Shown: positions 11,017-22,859 of the stretch, in pieces
How the letters are laid out: each line of letters starts with the position of its first letter
Numbering within the stretch: the stretch's first letter is position 1
Assembly: GCA_003254905.1 (NCBI GenBank)
Contig: QANU01003176.1
Span: 1,096,684-1,160,683 of the forward strand
Length of the DNA: 64,000 nucleotides
Source of the DNA: Nissolia schottii
Taxonomy: Eukaryota > Streptophyta > Magnoliopsida > Fabales > Fabaceae
Direction: 5' to 3'
Notes under the pieces: generated by a model
Database searches by the model: none
Seen by the model: only the letters and a program-made list of their open reading frames with translations
What the model was told of the DNA's origin: nothing
Made by a program: the position numbers and the translations under genes

Positions 11017-14000
11017 ATGCGCGTTGCAGTTGCAGCTGCAGTCCAAGGTTTCTTGCGGCGGCGGCAGCGGCGGCCTTATTCAACTCCAACTATTCAGCCG
11101 CCTCCTTGTCTTAAGTCGGCACAAGTAGTACACAGTTACCTCGTGCGCGCTTACTTGCGCTTACGACAACTCAAAACCAATCACCATGACCACCGTGTGT
11201 TCGACGATATTCCTCACCACGGTGATGGGGCAATCCCCAAACTTATTCACGCCCACGCCCTCAAGCACGGGATTTCTTCCCAAGGCTTCCTCGGAAATGC
11301 CATCGTTGATCTCTACGCCGCCTCCGGCAATGCCGCCTTCGCTCACAGGCTCTTCCACCAGCTCCATCTCCATGACAAGCAATTATTCGCTTGGAATTCC
11401 CTCCTTTCCATGCACTCAAGGCATGGCTCCTTCCCAAGTTTTCTCCGCTGTTTTTCCTCTCTAACACGTTCACCCCAATCCCCTGATCAGTTCTCTCTCG
11501 CCATCGCTCTCTCTGTTTCTGCCAAACTTCAGAATCTCAGCTTTGGCAGGTTGCTTCATTCTTGCGCAATCAAGACAGGCTTTGATTCCAGTCCCTTCTG
11601 CCAGGGTGCTCTTATCGATCTCTATGCCAAATGCGACTGTCTCGGCCATGCTCGGGCTCTATTTGACTCTGCACTCCACTTGGACACTGTTTCTTGGACC
11701 GCTTTAATTTCTGGTTACGTTCGAGCTGGTTTGCCGCTAGAGGCACTCCAAGCATTTGACAAAATGCAGCGAGCCGGTTTCTCTCCAGACCAAGTGGTTT
11801 TCGTGACGGTCCTCAATGCTCTCATGAATTTGGGAAAGCTGGATGATGCCTGTAAGTTGTTCGGAAACATGCACACTCGCAATGTTGTGGCCTGGAATGT
11901 GATGATTTCTGGTCATGCCAAGAGGGGTCATTCCAAGGAGGCTGTTGCGTTTTTTCGCGAGATGAGGAAGGGTGGTGTGAAGTCCTCAAGATCCACACTG
12001 GCAAGTGTTTTAAGTGCCGTTGCCAGCTTAGCCGCCTTGGACTATGGGTTGCTAGTTCATGCAGAGGCTATCAAACAAGGTTTGAATTCTAGTATATATG
12101 TTGGAAGTTCACTGATCAATATGTACGGGAAGTGTGAAATGCTGGATGCTGCAAAGCAAGTATTTGATGCTATGTCGGAGAAAAATATGGTCACGTGGAA
12201 TGCCATGCTCGGAGTTTATGCGCATAATGGTTATTTGAGAAATGTCATGGAGTTGTTCTTTGATATGACAAGATGCGGCGTTGACCCGGATGAATTTACC
12301 TACACTAGCATTTTGAGTTCATGTGCTTGCTTTGAATACCCAGAAATTGGTCGTCAGTTGCATTCAGTTATTATCAAGAACAGATTTACAATCAATTTAT
12401 GTGTGAACAATGCATTGGTAGATATGTATGCTAAGGCTGGGGCTTTGAAGGAAGCAAGGAAACAGTTTGAGCACATGAAAAATCGAGACAATATTTCCTG
12501 GAATGCCATTATTGTTGGATATGTGCAGGAAGAAGAGGAGATCGATGCTTTCAGCATGTTTAACAGAATGAATTTACATGGCATAGTACCTGACGAAGTA
12601 TCTTTGGCCAGTATACTTAGTGCTTGTGGAAATGTTAGGGTATTAGAAGCAGGACTGCAGTTTCATTGCCTGTCAGTTAAGTTGGGATTAGAAACAAATC
12701 TTTTTGTTGGAAGTTCTCTTATTGACTTATATTCAAAGTGTGGGGACATTGAAGATGCACGTAAAATCTATTCTAGCATGCCTGAGTGGAGTGTGGTCTC
12801 CATGAATGCTCTGGTTGCTGGATATGCTCTGAAAAATACAAAAGAAGCTATTAATCTTCTTCACGAGATGCAGGGATTGGGACTGAAGCCATCTGAAATT
12901 ACATTTGCAAGCCTCATAGATGCTTGTAAGGGGCCTCAGGTAATTTTAGGGATTCAGATCCATTGTGCAATAGTCAAAAGGGGTCTTTTATGTGGTAGCG
13001 AGTTCTTAGGTACCTCATTGTTGGGCATGTACATGGACTCACAAAGGATTGCAGATGCGGACATTCTTTTCTCTGAGTTTTCTAACCTTAAAAGTACTGT
13101 TCTGTGGACTGCTTTAATTTCAGGGTTTACTCAAAATGATTGCACTGATGAGGCCTTAAATTTATATCGGCAAATGCGTGACAACAATATCTTACCTGAC
13201 CAGGCAACATTTGTTTCTGTTCTTCGAGCTTGTGCTCTCTTATCTGCATTGCAAGATGGTAAAGAAATACATTCTCTAATTTTTCATACTGGTTTTGACT
13301 TAGATGAGTTAACCAGCAGTGCCCTTGTAGACATGTATGCTAAATGTGGGGATGTAAGAAGTGCAGTACAAGTTTTTGAAGAATTGGGTATTAAAAAGGA
13401 CGTGATTTCATGGAACTCAATGATAGTTGGATTTGCCAAAAATGGTTATGCAGAAAGTGCATTGAAGGTCTTTGATGAGATGGCTCAATCATGCGTTACA
13501 CCAGATGATGTCACATTCCTTGGAGTGCTTACTGCCTGTAGTCATGCTGGGTGGGTGTCCGAGGGTCGTCAAATTTTTGAGACCATGGTGAACTATTATG
13601 GCATTGAGCCTAGAGTAGATCACTATGCTTGCATGGTTGATCTTCTTGGTCGGTGGGGTCTTCTCAAAGAAGCTGAAGAATTCATCTACAAATTAAATGT
13701 CGAACCCAATGCTATGGTTTGGGCCAATTTATTGGGAGCTTGCAGAATACACGGGGATGAGAGAAGGGGACAGCGAGCAGCTAAGAACATAATAAAGTTA
13801 GAACCCCGCAATTCTTCTCCATATGTGCTACTTTCTAATATGTATGCTGCATCAGGATATTGGGATGAAGCTAGAACTTTGAGGAGAACAATGATACAGA
13901 AAGAAATCCAAAAGATGCCTGGGTTTAGCTGGATTGTAGTGGGGCAAAAGACAAACTCATTTGTGGCGGGTGATATATCACATCCTAGTTATGGTGAAAT

Positions 14001-14085
14001 TTCACAAGCTTTGAAGCATCTGACCTCACTAATGAAAGACAATAGATTCCAAGAAGATGGAATTCTGCAGGTTGTTCAAATTTAG
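11017..14085 (+). CDS. Pentatricopeptide repeat protein, PLS class, E subgroup (organellar)
   Basis: A single 1022-codon open frame encodes a long PPR protein, an RNA-binding repeat protein that acts on organelle transcripts, usually in C-to-U editing or processing. The first ATG is at 11017. The N terminus (MRVAVAAAVQGFLRRRQRRP) is rich in Arg, Ala and Ser and lacks acidic residues, as expected for a mitochondrial or plastid targeting peptide. About twenty repeats follow with recurring words such as VSWTALISGYVRAG, NVVAWNVMISGHAKRGH and LVDMYAKCG. The last ~120 residues hold an E domain (VWANLLGACRIHG, YVLLSNMYAASGYW, MPGFSWIVVGQKTNSF) and a short E+ tail; no DYW deaminase domain is present. 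Length and architecture resemble Arabidopsis At3g09040, from memory. Lack of introns is normal for this family. It converges on the gene at 15341-22398. Confidence 0.95.
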   Translation: MRVAVAAAVQGFLRRRQRRPYSTPTIQPPPCLKSAQVVHSYLVRAYLRLRQLKTNHHDHRVFDDIPHHGDGAIPKLIHAHALKHGISSQGFLGNAIVDLYAASGNAAFAHRLFHQLHLHDKQLFAWNSLLSMHSRHGSFPSFLRCFSSLTRSPQSPDQFSLAIALSVSAKLQNLSFGRLLHSCAIKTGFDSSPFCQGALIDLYAKCDCLGHARALFDSALHLDTVSWTALISGYVRAGLPLEALQAFDKMQRAGFSPDQVVFVTVLNALMNLGKLDDACKLFGNMHTRNVVAWNVMISGHAKRGHSKEAVAFFREMRKGGVKSSRSTLASVLSAVASLAALDYGLLVHAEAIKQGLNSSIYVGSSLINMYGKCEMLDAAKQVFDAMSEKNMVTWNAMLGVYAHNGYLRNVMELFFDMTRCGVDPDEFTYTSILSSCACFEYPEIGRQLHSVIIKNRFTINLCVNNALVDMYAKAGALKEARKQFEHMKNRDNISWNAIIVGYVQEEEEIDAFSMFNRMNLHGIVPDEVSLASILSACGNVRVLEAGLQFHCLSVKLGLETNLFVGSSLIDLYSKCGDIEDARKIYSSMPEWSVVSMNALVAGYALKNTKEAINLLHEMQGLGLKPSEITFASLIDACKGPQVILGIQIHCAIVKRGLLCGSEFLGTSLLGMYMDSQRIADADILFSEFSNLKSTVLWTALISGFTQNDCTDEALNLYRQMRDNNILPDQATFVSVLRACALLSALQDGKEIHSLIFHTGFDLDELTSSALVDMYAKCGDVRSAVQVFEELGIKKDVISWNSMIVGFAKNGYAESALKVFDEMAQSCVTPDDVTFLGVLTACSHAGWVSEGRQIFETMVNYYGIEPRVDHYACMVDLLGRWGLLKEAEEFIYKLNVEPNAMVWANLLGACRIHGDERRGQRAAKNIIKLEPRNSSPYVLLSNMYAASGYWDEARTLRRTMIQKEIQKMPGFSWIVVGQKTNSFVAGDISHPSYGEISQALKHLTSLMKDNRFQEDGILQVVQI

Positions 14086-15340
14086 TTATTCAAAATAATT
14101 GGAAATCAAGCAATCTGCTCGGATATGCTTTCTGACAGAAAAGAACCGTACATATATTGCTGATCGGGGTGGGGGGAAAGAGAAAGGACATAAATGATGG
14201 GCATAACTCATCCTTTGTTTCATTTTTAAAATGTTTCTTATGATTTCTTTATGGGAGCGAAAGAAAATATCATATGTAAAGGGTGAATATGGATTTGTTG
14301 TTATTGATTTTTGGCAAACAGGCAGTAGTGTTATTTGCTTTATGTTACGCGTGATATTTGGTTATCTCACTACCCGGATATTTTGTGCCATGAACTGTAC
14401 CATGGCATGGGATATAAGTTCCTGATGTGATGAGTACTGCAGAAGACACAAAAGATGTCATATGGCATATTAATACGTTTTCTTTTTCTAGAATCTGAGA
14501 TTTTAGAGCACACAAGAATTTCTTAATATCATAATCATGTATGCAATAAAGTTTGTAGAGATTCTCCATAATATTTTGAAACACAAATATGCTTTTATTA
14601 CGATTTGCTTATTGGGTTTCAGGGTTGCGGGTAATAGAAGCTTCCAAAGCATTATTGAACTAGTCCATTAGGGTTAGATGACCTCATAATTCTTTTGCTT
14701 AAGTAGCTTGAAAGGTTGTGACATGCCATACATTGGGCAGGGACAGGATAGGTGCTTCTTCTGCAAGAATTTAGTGAAACGGCGGTGTCAAACTAGGAAT
14801 AATCCATCAAGATGAATTGAGATTTTGAAATCAACACTGATGAGTGGCATAATGTTCAAATCCACACATGATAATGGGCAAGTCAGTCTGGTCCGGATTC
14901 TAAACAATATCATAATACAGTGCGCGTAGCCAGCATTACCAGAAGACACTAATGAATCACAAATTCACAAAGAGAATAGAAAAATCAAACTTAGGAACAG
15001 CTTACAGCACAAGTCGTTTGCACTGCAATAAACATACACGTGCAAATGATTCCAACCATGCTTGTCCATTTTTGGCGTAAAATTTTTAACTTGAAATCAT
15101 TGCTTAGTCCAATTTTCCATTTCCACTGTTTTTGCTGATGACGAGGTTACCAGTTTACATGCATAAACACACACCCCCCCCCCCTCTTTCAAAGGAAATG
15201 AATTAGTATGCACCAAGTAAATGGATGGGGGACTCTACAGTATACGAGACCTTAAAATCAATTAGATAATTTGGGATTCTAATAAAACCCTGGCGATATG
15301 GACAGCAGAGAAAGAATATAAACGGACATATGACCTACCA
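14086..15340. other. Intergenic, between convergent 3' ends
   Basis: This holds the 3' UTRs of the PPR gene (+) and the RanBPM gene (-). Nothing else is recognisable apart from a C homopolymer run near 15174-15184. Short open frames here have no coding character. Confidence 0.6.
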
Positions 15341-18300
15341 CTAGCCTCTTGTACCACTGCTAAGCAATCTATGAAGTTGGAAAGCCTCTCCCTGCTCTCC
15401 ACTCAAAGATCGCCTCTCTAAGCAACAAGCAGTGAGCTGTCTAAGTAATCTCTCAAGATAGGAGTGCAAGCAGTTTTTTGACTCTCTCATATTGGGATTC
15501 GTGGACAAGATCAAGGCATTTACTGTATCAGCTACAACTTCACGCTGAGAGTCTTTTAGAAGATAACCTACAGAGGATTCCAGTGGTCGTTCATACGCCA
15601 GCAAAGCAACACAATCCTACAAAACTCAAAGGAAAATTTAAATCAGTTCTAACATACAACAATTAGACAGACAGAGAAAAACTGTAACACACAGACACAC
15701 AAATATGATTCATCTCTCTTGGAGTAATCTCAGACAATCTTAAAAGCCTATAATGAAGGAGGTGATAAAATTGCTGATGTTTATCTTGTGCAAAATAACA
15801 CTAGCATCATTATATGCTTCAACCAAGAGATAAGCAAGACCTTTCGAAATTTATAATCAGTGAGGGGTATTAGCGTAGCGACAATGACGTTCATTATTAA
15901 AAGCAAATTCACCTGAACTAAATCCTCAAAGACAGGCAGCCCAAAAAAACTTGACAATTCTATTCTCCCATATTTTACAGCTTCCTCCAGTGCTCCAATC
16001 TATATATCACACGGACAGATGCAAAAATATTAATTGCTTAACTCTGCCCATTATGTAGGGAATTTAAATCAAAGATACATAAAAAAAAAAGACATATTTG
16101 AATCAGTAACAAGATAAATAAATAATATCAAGCTTGACTACATAACAGAGCACCAGCCACAGAAACTGTCAGCATAGCCTCACATTCATTACTAACTACC
16201 ATCATACTATCAAATGAAAACTAGAAAAAACAAAATGAAGTATCAAGCTTCTAATAGTTTAAAAAAAATATCAAAAGAAACATACCCGAACTAATTCAAT
16301 AAATTTTTGACAATGAAGCAGAAAGCACGTAGCTGACGTATTGTCCTGCAATAACCAGAATTGATTGTCATGAGGTAAATATAATGAAAGAACATTCTTA
16401 CTGAGGATAAATAAGAACATTCTTACTGAGGATAAATATCAAATGAAGAATTTCATACATCATTTCATCTGGGATATTTGTGACCGAAGTATCAAGAAAA
16501 CCATGGTCAAGTTGGCCATGAATTGCCACTTTTGACACCGATGAACTAAATAAATTTCAAAGGAAAGAACCAAAGCCAATATCCATCCAACAACAAATTC
16601 TAATGCAAACAAATCTTCAAACTACATAAACACAGAGTGACCAACAGAGGAAAACAAAGCACAGCATAACTTTCATTACATTATGGTGCCAACTGTAAAA
16701 CAGAACAAAAATTGCTTGGAAGACCTAACAAATTAACCTACATGTCAGCCTACACATTTTGAATAATGACATTTGACATTTTACTTCCTATTTCGTCCCT
16801 TCAAATGCCAAGAATCATTCATCAAAATGTGTAAGTTGATTTGTTAGGTCTCCCACACATTGCTCAAACAGAACATGACACAATTTAACAATTTGAAGTG
16901 CAGCACAGCATTATAAGCTAGTAAACTTAGACTAACAATCAGTTTAGAACAATTTCTACTACAAATAGATCAAAGATCACACATACCCCATACCAGACTG
17001 GCTTGCATTTTTAATCAGTAAAATTGAGGAGCTAGCTTAGCATCGGGATGTACAAACAGAATATACACAAATGTTTAGACAACCGTTATAATCTGAGACA
17101 GCGCACCTCCACAATCTGGGGATACCATTCACGCAATTTACCAAATGCAGCATCAATCTCCCCATCCCTGATTAGCTATATTGAAGACAAAAGAGGAAAG
17201 CCAAATTAAGTTTGTAAATCAGCAAGTATAGGCAGCCAGTAAATCATATTAACAATAACAGAACAAAGGACAACAAAACAACAATATATATTATCAATGC
17301 TGGAACTTACAAGGACTTGAACACTATAACTGAATGGTTCAATGTTCTAACCAAGCAAAGACTCTTCATTAAAAAAGAGGTTGGATTTAGAAAGTATAGT
17401 TAATTCATTTGACAATATGAAGGCCTTACTTCATCAAAAATAATTTGAAGACCTCAATGTAGAAGGAACAATGAGAAAAATATCACAACTCAGAATTACA
17501 GAACATTACTCAGCCCATAGATGACACGTAGATACAAAGATTGCCTTGAATCAAAGAGGGTGCTTATCTATTTTCCGCTTTCATTTCCTATTGATGAGCT
17601 TCCACTAATAATTATCAAAATGCACTATTGTGTATAATATCCCCTGTTGTCAAAATCTTGTGAAGGAAATCATGTAAACAGTAAAAATGCTATTTTACCA
17701 TCGTTATAAAATCCATGGATACCATCCACATGAAAACCAGAACACAAAAGCTCAATACTTCTCCCAAGTTCAAAAGTTCTTTTCTGATTAGCAGGTATGA
17801 CTACATTCAAGATGCATGCATGCCTTCAAATGATTTCGAGCGGTTTCATGATAGAATGACATTGAGAAAAGAGAAGAACCAAATTACATTATAATAAAAA
17901 CCAGGAATCCACTTCTTTGATTTCATTCCAAGCAGAAAGATCATCAAAACTTTGGGGAAAAAAAACAACAAAAAAAGTAATTTGCCAATTTTGTTTTCCT
18001 TTTAGCCTTGTATCTGCATGAAAACATGGTCTTTGATAGGGCACTATGACGTCGCTTGATCCATGTAGTCGACCCCACATAGTGGGATAAGGCTCAACTG
18101 TTGTTGTTGTTTTAGCCTTGTGATTTCCTTTGGAAGACAGCTTATCCTCAATTGTAATTACCCTTTCTTATCTAGTAATATTTCTTTTCCTATCAACTTT
18201 TTTTTTGTAATCATCGATGAACACATAAAACTAAAAATGAACATAAAAGACAATCAAACACTCCCTAATATCCCCTTTGTCTTCTATCCCAGTTATACAT

Positions 18301-18522
18301 ACTAAAACAAAAGTTGACAGTGTACCTGCCGTAGAGTATTTCGGTGATTCAACGCATACGTTATTTCCTGCTCATCAATTCCATTTTCCTGAGCTATATA
18401 TATAGGAGGTACAGTAGTTCTACTAGCCACGTCAAAGGAATTCAATGTATCTTCATAGCCATAATGTAGCAGGTAGGAGCGGACAATTCTGATGATAAGA
18501 AAGGATATCAAAATTGCAAATA

Positions 18523-18557
<35 letters not shown>

Positions 18558-21500
18558 CTTTCTTTTAAGTCTTCACTAATTTAGATTATATAAAGATTGA
18601 AAATGAAGAAAAAATTAAGCGTAAATAAAAGGTAACAAAATGCAGAATTCAAAAAGAAACTTATCTAAAAGGTAATTTAATCTCACCCGTAACTGACATT
18701 TGGCGGCAGAGGTATTTCCTCTATTTTCAGTTGCTGCTTCATTCTTTCGTGTGCTTCAAATTCCTAATCCAATAATATGAAAATAAGAGAAATATGGTGA
18801 ATAATGAAAATTAAATAACAAAGATCCATATGAACTTTGGTATATTTTAAACAAAAAGGTCACATGACATTGGTATTCGAGAATGTATAAATCCCAATGA
18901 AATCATTTGATCTATCATTGCATCCAATTATCCAAGTACTATGTTAGATGCATGTGCTGCATGACAAGGTTGTCTAACAACCATGTTTTCTCCAAAGCTT
19001 ACTAGGTAACCTCTTATATTTATACATAATTTTTTATTTCACTATAAAAGATAATAAAGATGCATTTCTTTGAGCATTTTAGAAAAGTAATTTATAGAAT
19101 TGATTTATTTTATAGAGTGTAAAGCTGAAAACAGTTTTTCTTTTTTCCTTTTCCCCAAAAGCTACTTGTTTTAGCTACTGCTGAAAACGGATTTTTTTGG
19201 AATTCTGATTATTTTAAAAAAGATTATCCAAATTTATGAGAACCGATTATTTTAGTTCAAAAAAGGTTTTGTTTTTTTGCCAAATAGGCTGAACCAAATA
19301 AGAAAAAGCAACGTCACAATAACAGCCCTAGAATGCTAGCTGAGACAACACACCCATTTTAATTCATCCCCAGCCCCACCATAGTTGTAAAATCTTGAAA
19401 AATCAAACACTCCCTAATATCCCCATATTTTCTTTATGCAAGCCACCAAACAATTTCAAAGAACAAGTTTTTTGAAACACTTGCAAGCTTTAGCTACGTT
19501 TTGCAAAAAAGAAAACCTTTTGGTCAGATGACACACAAGATTCTGCAGAACACAGGTCCAATCTTGCTCTGCTAGGGGTTTATCTCAGCATTCCAAGTTT
19601 AAAAATGTTCATCAAGAAAGGAGTAAATAAAAAGGTGCAAACTCAGTCAAGATTGTTTAGTTTGAACAGATACAAGCATCCTATCCAAAAGGCAAATGAG
19701 AAAACCTAAAAATAAATGTTCCTAGTAACAAGCAGCAACCATTGAGTAAATGAATTCAAAGCAGGCAAGAACAAAAAATATACTTTGCAATGGTATCTAA
19801 AAGACAATTTGGGATTAAGTTACCGGGTTGGAAGTATATTCAGAGGTTAGACCTCTTCAATAAGTACAAAGTTACAAATTATTCATCGAATTGCATTGGC
19901 AAGGAGAGCAACAGGAAAAAGTTCAAGGTGAGATATGTACACATGAACAAACATAATATATAAAAGGTTTCTTACCTTAAGGTCAAAAGTAAATGGTTTC
20001 TGCCCAAAGTTAACATGCACCCTGTTAGAGATAAATGAAACACACTCCTGAAAAATTAAAAACCTCAACTAATGATCAAAAGAAGCTGCTATTTGAACTT
20101 AAGTAGTAAGTAATGCTTCAAACAAGGAGAACCTTTAAGTTGATGGAAAGAAAATTAATTGAGGATTCAGAAATGTACACAGATGATCCACAACTTTTCT
20201 TTTTATGATATTGGGGGAAGGGGAAGCACGGATACGACACACGACGTGACACGGATACGTCAATTTTTTTTAAATATAGGATACAACAAAGTCAGGATAC
20301 GTTGCCTAATAAATCATGAAAATAATATCATAAAAAAATACATATTATTGATATAAAAATAGATAGAGTTTACATAAAATAAAAAAGATCACCTCAAGAT
20401 ATATGATTACTTAATATTTTTCCTATTTAATTTTTATTTTTTAGTCTTTCATTAATACATACAAAGATAAAGTGCCTAGTAAAATATCCTGGTTCACCTT
20501 GTGCAAGACAAAGTGCACAATGCCTAAACAAGTCAAAACAACAATACACAAAAACAATAAAATAATCCAAATAAAAATAATCCATTTTTAATAAGCATGA
20601 GACAGATAAGTAGAGTCAGTAAACAAGCATGAGAAAAGTAGAGTCATTAAACAATAAAATAATCAAAATAAACAAGCACGAGAGAAATAGTTTTGTTGCT
20701 GATAACACTTATTCGGCTCTTCCCTTCTTCTTCAGCTCAACAACATCACCATGCAAGAATTCGGCTGTTGTTGAACAGGTTGGAGCCCATGTCCCCCGAT
20801 TCAACCCACGTTGGAAGCTCTGCAATGCGCAAGCTAAATCGACGAAACAGGATGCGCTTTGGACGAGCCTGTCCGCCGTGTTGCCACCACGTTAGATGCT
20901 GGTCAGCAAACTTGGCAGTGTGTCCGTGCTTCACGTGTGTGGTTGCGGGGATNNNNNNNNNGGTGGGGGAGGGGGGATGAATCATACTCAGGTAAATGAA
21001 GCATTGAAGGAAATTACTCTCCCCTACCTATATTTAATATTTGACATTTACTTAGCAGACCTCCCATTGATTATGATAAACCACACAAAACGTTGTGTTT
21101 ATTTTTAAAAAAAATGCTACGACTCAGAATAATTGTCAGGCTTAACAGATTCGTTAACCAATTTTAACTCATTGATGTTTTGTGGTCAAATGTCATTCAT
21201 ACCCTTTTCAGGTTTACAAGTTGATAATATAGAAAGAACACATTCATTTGGTGACGCTGAAGTCTGAACTTAAGGTTCATGGTGGTGTCTAGAAGTTAAA
21301 CTCTAGACGCCTGCTCAGCATGGAAATGAATTTAAAGGTTCTAAATAAATAGATACCAAAATCTAAATGCAATTGACTGTTGTAATCTGATGGATGTCTT
21401 TATAAATATACAATAAGCAGAAATGCCAACCATATTTGGAAAATAAATAGAGAAATTGAATAGATAGATAAGCATGTGGGCGATCGAATAAATGAAAAGA

Positions 21501-22398
21501 AAAAAAAGAAGGAAGAGATTGATAATATTTGAAGGCAGCAGTACAACATACTCTTCATTCTGGCTATGAACGGCAATGGTTGGAAAAAGGGGACCCTTCA
21601 TGTCCTTGTAAACTGTCCCAACAACTTGCCCATTTTTACTGGCATCAAACACAATCAGATATGAAAAAGTAATGGTTTGTGTAGAAAAGAAAAAGGAGCG
21701 AGGGGAGAAGGGTGGATATTACGTGAAGAAGAATTCCTGAGCGGCATAGTTAATCCCAGCACCAACAATATCGCCCGATGTATAGGTTGGGCCAAAGGCT
21801 TCCCCCTTGCCATGTCCGCGATAAAGCAATCCATCATCCCCGTGATATCCACAGCTGTTGGCCTCCCACCTAACAAAGCATAACATTCAAAATTCAAGGA
21901 ATTGAAACATGAATATGAATTAGATTAGATGCATATTAATTAATATTATGGAGATAATAGAATAGAAAGTAGGACCAACCCGGGCTGTCTTCGCATCTTG
22001 AAGGACTCAGAAGTGAAGCCAATGCCAATCTGACCCTTAGCCCCGGCGTCCTTGACATAAATCTCAAAGTAGTAGATGAGGCGCTTCGCCGGAGCTGCTC
22101 TGTTCGCCTGAATCACGCCGACGTCGTGGCCGTGCAGGTTCACATTCGTGTACTTCACTGACAGCTTGTCGGTGGAAACCACCACGAAACCGCCAGAGCT
22201 GTTGATGGTGTTGAGCTCGCTGGGGGCATCCTCCGCCTCATCCTGCTCCGTATCCATTTCCCTCACACCTCCGCCGCAGCGCCGGCACACCTTCAAGAAG
22301 TACAGCCCCAGATCTCTTCCTTTCTCTTCATTGCTGCTGCTGCTGCTGCTCCTGGCGCTGTTGCTGTTCCCCACCCCGTTGCTGTTGCTCTCGCTCAT
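15341..22398 (-). CDS. RanBPM: RanBPM-like protein (SPRY-LisH-CTLH-CRA), GID/CTLH complex subunit
   Basis: Ten exons on the minus strand: 22398-21980, 21869-21723, 21638-21552, 20021-19976, 18763-18687, 18488-18326, 17175-17107, 16345-16286, 15999-15913 and 15616-15341. All junctions are GT-AG and phases agree, giving 476 residues. The order is a Ser/Asn-rich start, SPRY domain (about 50-235; YFEIYVKDAGAKGQIGIGFT, then WEANSCGYHGDDG), LisH (about 259-290; IVRSYLLHYGYEDTLNSF), CTLH (about 297-355; LIRDGEIDAAFGKLREWYP) and CRA (about 357-470). This is the full family architecture. RanBPM proteins are scaffolds of the CTLH/GID ubiquitin ligase in nucleus and cytoplasm. The gene looks intact. Introns are large and have collected repeats, including a SINE, a MITE-like inverted repeat and a 1.5-kb intron with a sequence gap. 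Confidence 0.92.
16719..16854. mobile_element. MITE-like inverted repeat in a RanBPM intron
   Basis: The left arm near 16719 (GGAAGACCTAACAAATTAAC, then CCTACACATTTTGAATAATG) pairs with the right arm ending near 16854, which reads GGAGACCTAACAAATCAACT in reverse. About 135 bp in total, without coding sequence. No clear target duplication was found, so the superfamily is open. It lies between the exons at 16345 and 17107. Confidence 0.65.
18012..18109 (+). mobile_element. Au-type SINE, 5'-truncated, with 12-bp target duplication
   Basis: The 3' portion reads GACCCCACATAGTGGGATAA and ends in (TTG) repeats, the hallmark of the plant Au SINE family. Direct repeats TTTTAGCCTTGT at 18000-18011 and 18110-18121 flank it exactly, which fixes the boundaries at 98 bp. 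It sits in a RanBPM intron, antisense to the gene. Confidence 0.85.
18522..18555. repeat. (TA)n microsatellite
   Basis: A run of alternating TA in the RanBPM intron beside the exon that starts at 18488. Confidence 0.9.
20215..20310. repeat. Dispersed CACGGATACG-type repeat fragment
   Basis: The words CACGGATACGACACACGACG and CACGGATACG are of a kind I recall as a common dispersed plant repeat. It lies in the large RanBPM intron (20022-21551). The boundaries are guesses. Confidence 0.35.
20953..20961. other. Assembly gap (9 N)
   Basis: Nine undetermined bases lie inside the 1.5-kb RanBPM intron, next to G-rich sequence. Single N positions also occur at 24159 and 56760. Confidence 0.99.
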
Positions 22399-22859
22399 CG
22401 CAAACCCTAGCTTAGCTTGCTTACCCCCTTAGCCTTCAGCTCTACAATTTCCAAATTCCAAACTCAAATTCTTTTCTTCCGTCGCGTCTGTCTCGAGCGA
22501 CACTGCGTTCTGCCCTCTATCACTGTATCTGTCTGTCCGCAATTCAATTCAATTCAATTGCACAGCACCGGAATCAAGAGTCGTCTCCTTCCCTTTAATC
22601 AATCACCGCCCTTCTTCTTAATTTCTCATTTTCCTTATTTTTCTTTTCAAATCTAATTAAATATTCATTTAGGAATATGTGTAACCGATTCACTCACCCT
22701 CGCCAAAATTCCGAAGGGAGGAAATTATTAAAAAAATAATAATCATTTCATCAAATTTAATCAGAACTTTAAAATGGGACACGTCTACTAGGCTTTGGGA
22801 GTTTTTTATATTTATTATGGAAGAGCATGACCTTAATAAACTAAGGGAGAGGCAAAGTG
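22399..22859 (-). promoter_or_regulatory. RanBPM 5' UTR and promoter region
   Basis: It lies directly upstream of the RanBPM ATG (22398) on the minus strand. It contains an (AATTC)n tract near 22540-22558 and pyrimidine-rich stretches on the + strand. No clear TATA box is seen, which is common for housekeeping genes. Confidence 0.45.

Noticed and set aside
11186-11473. Overlapping sense and antisense frames at the start of the PPR gene
   Set aside because: Alternate-frame shadows in the GC-rich 5' part of the real frame.
20629-21108. Short frames around the assembly gap in the RanBPM intron
   Set aside because: They contain undetermined bases, lie inside a spliced intron and match no family.
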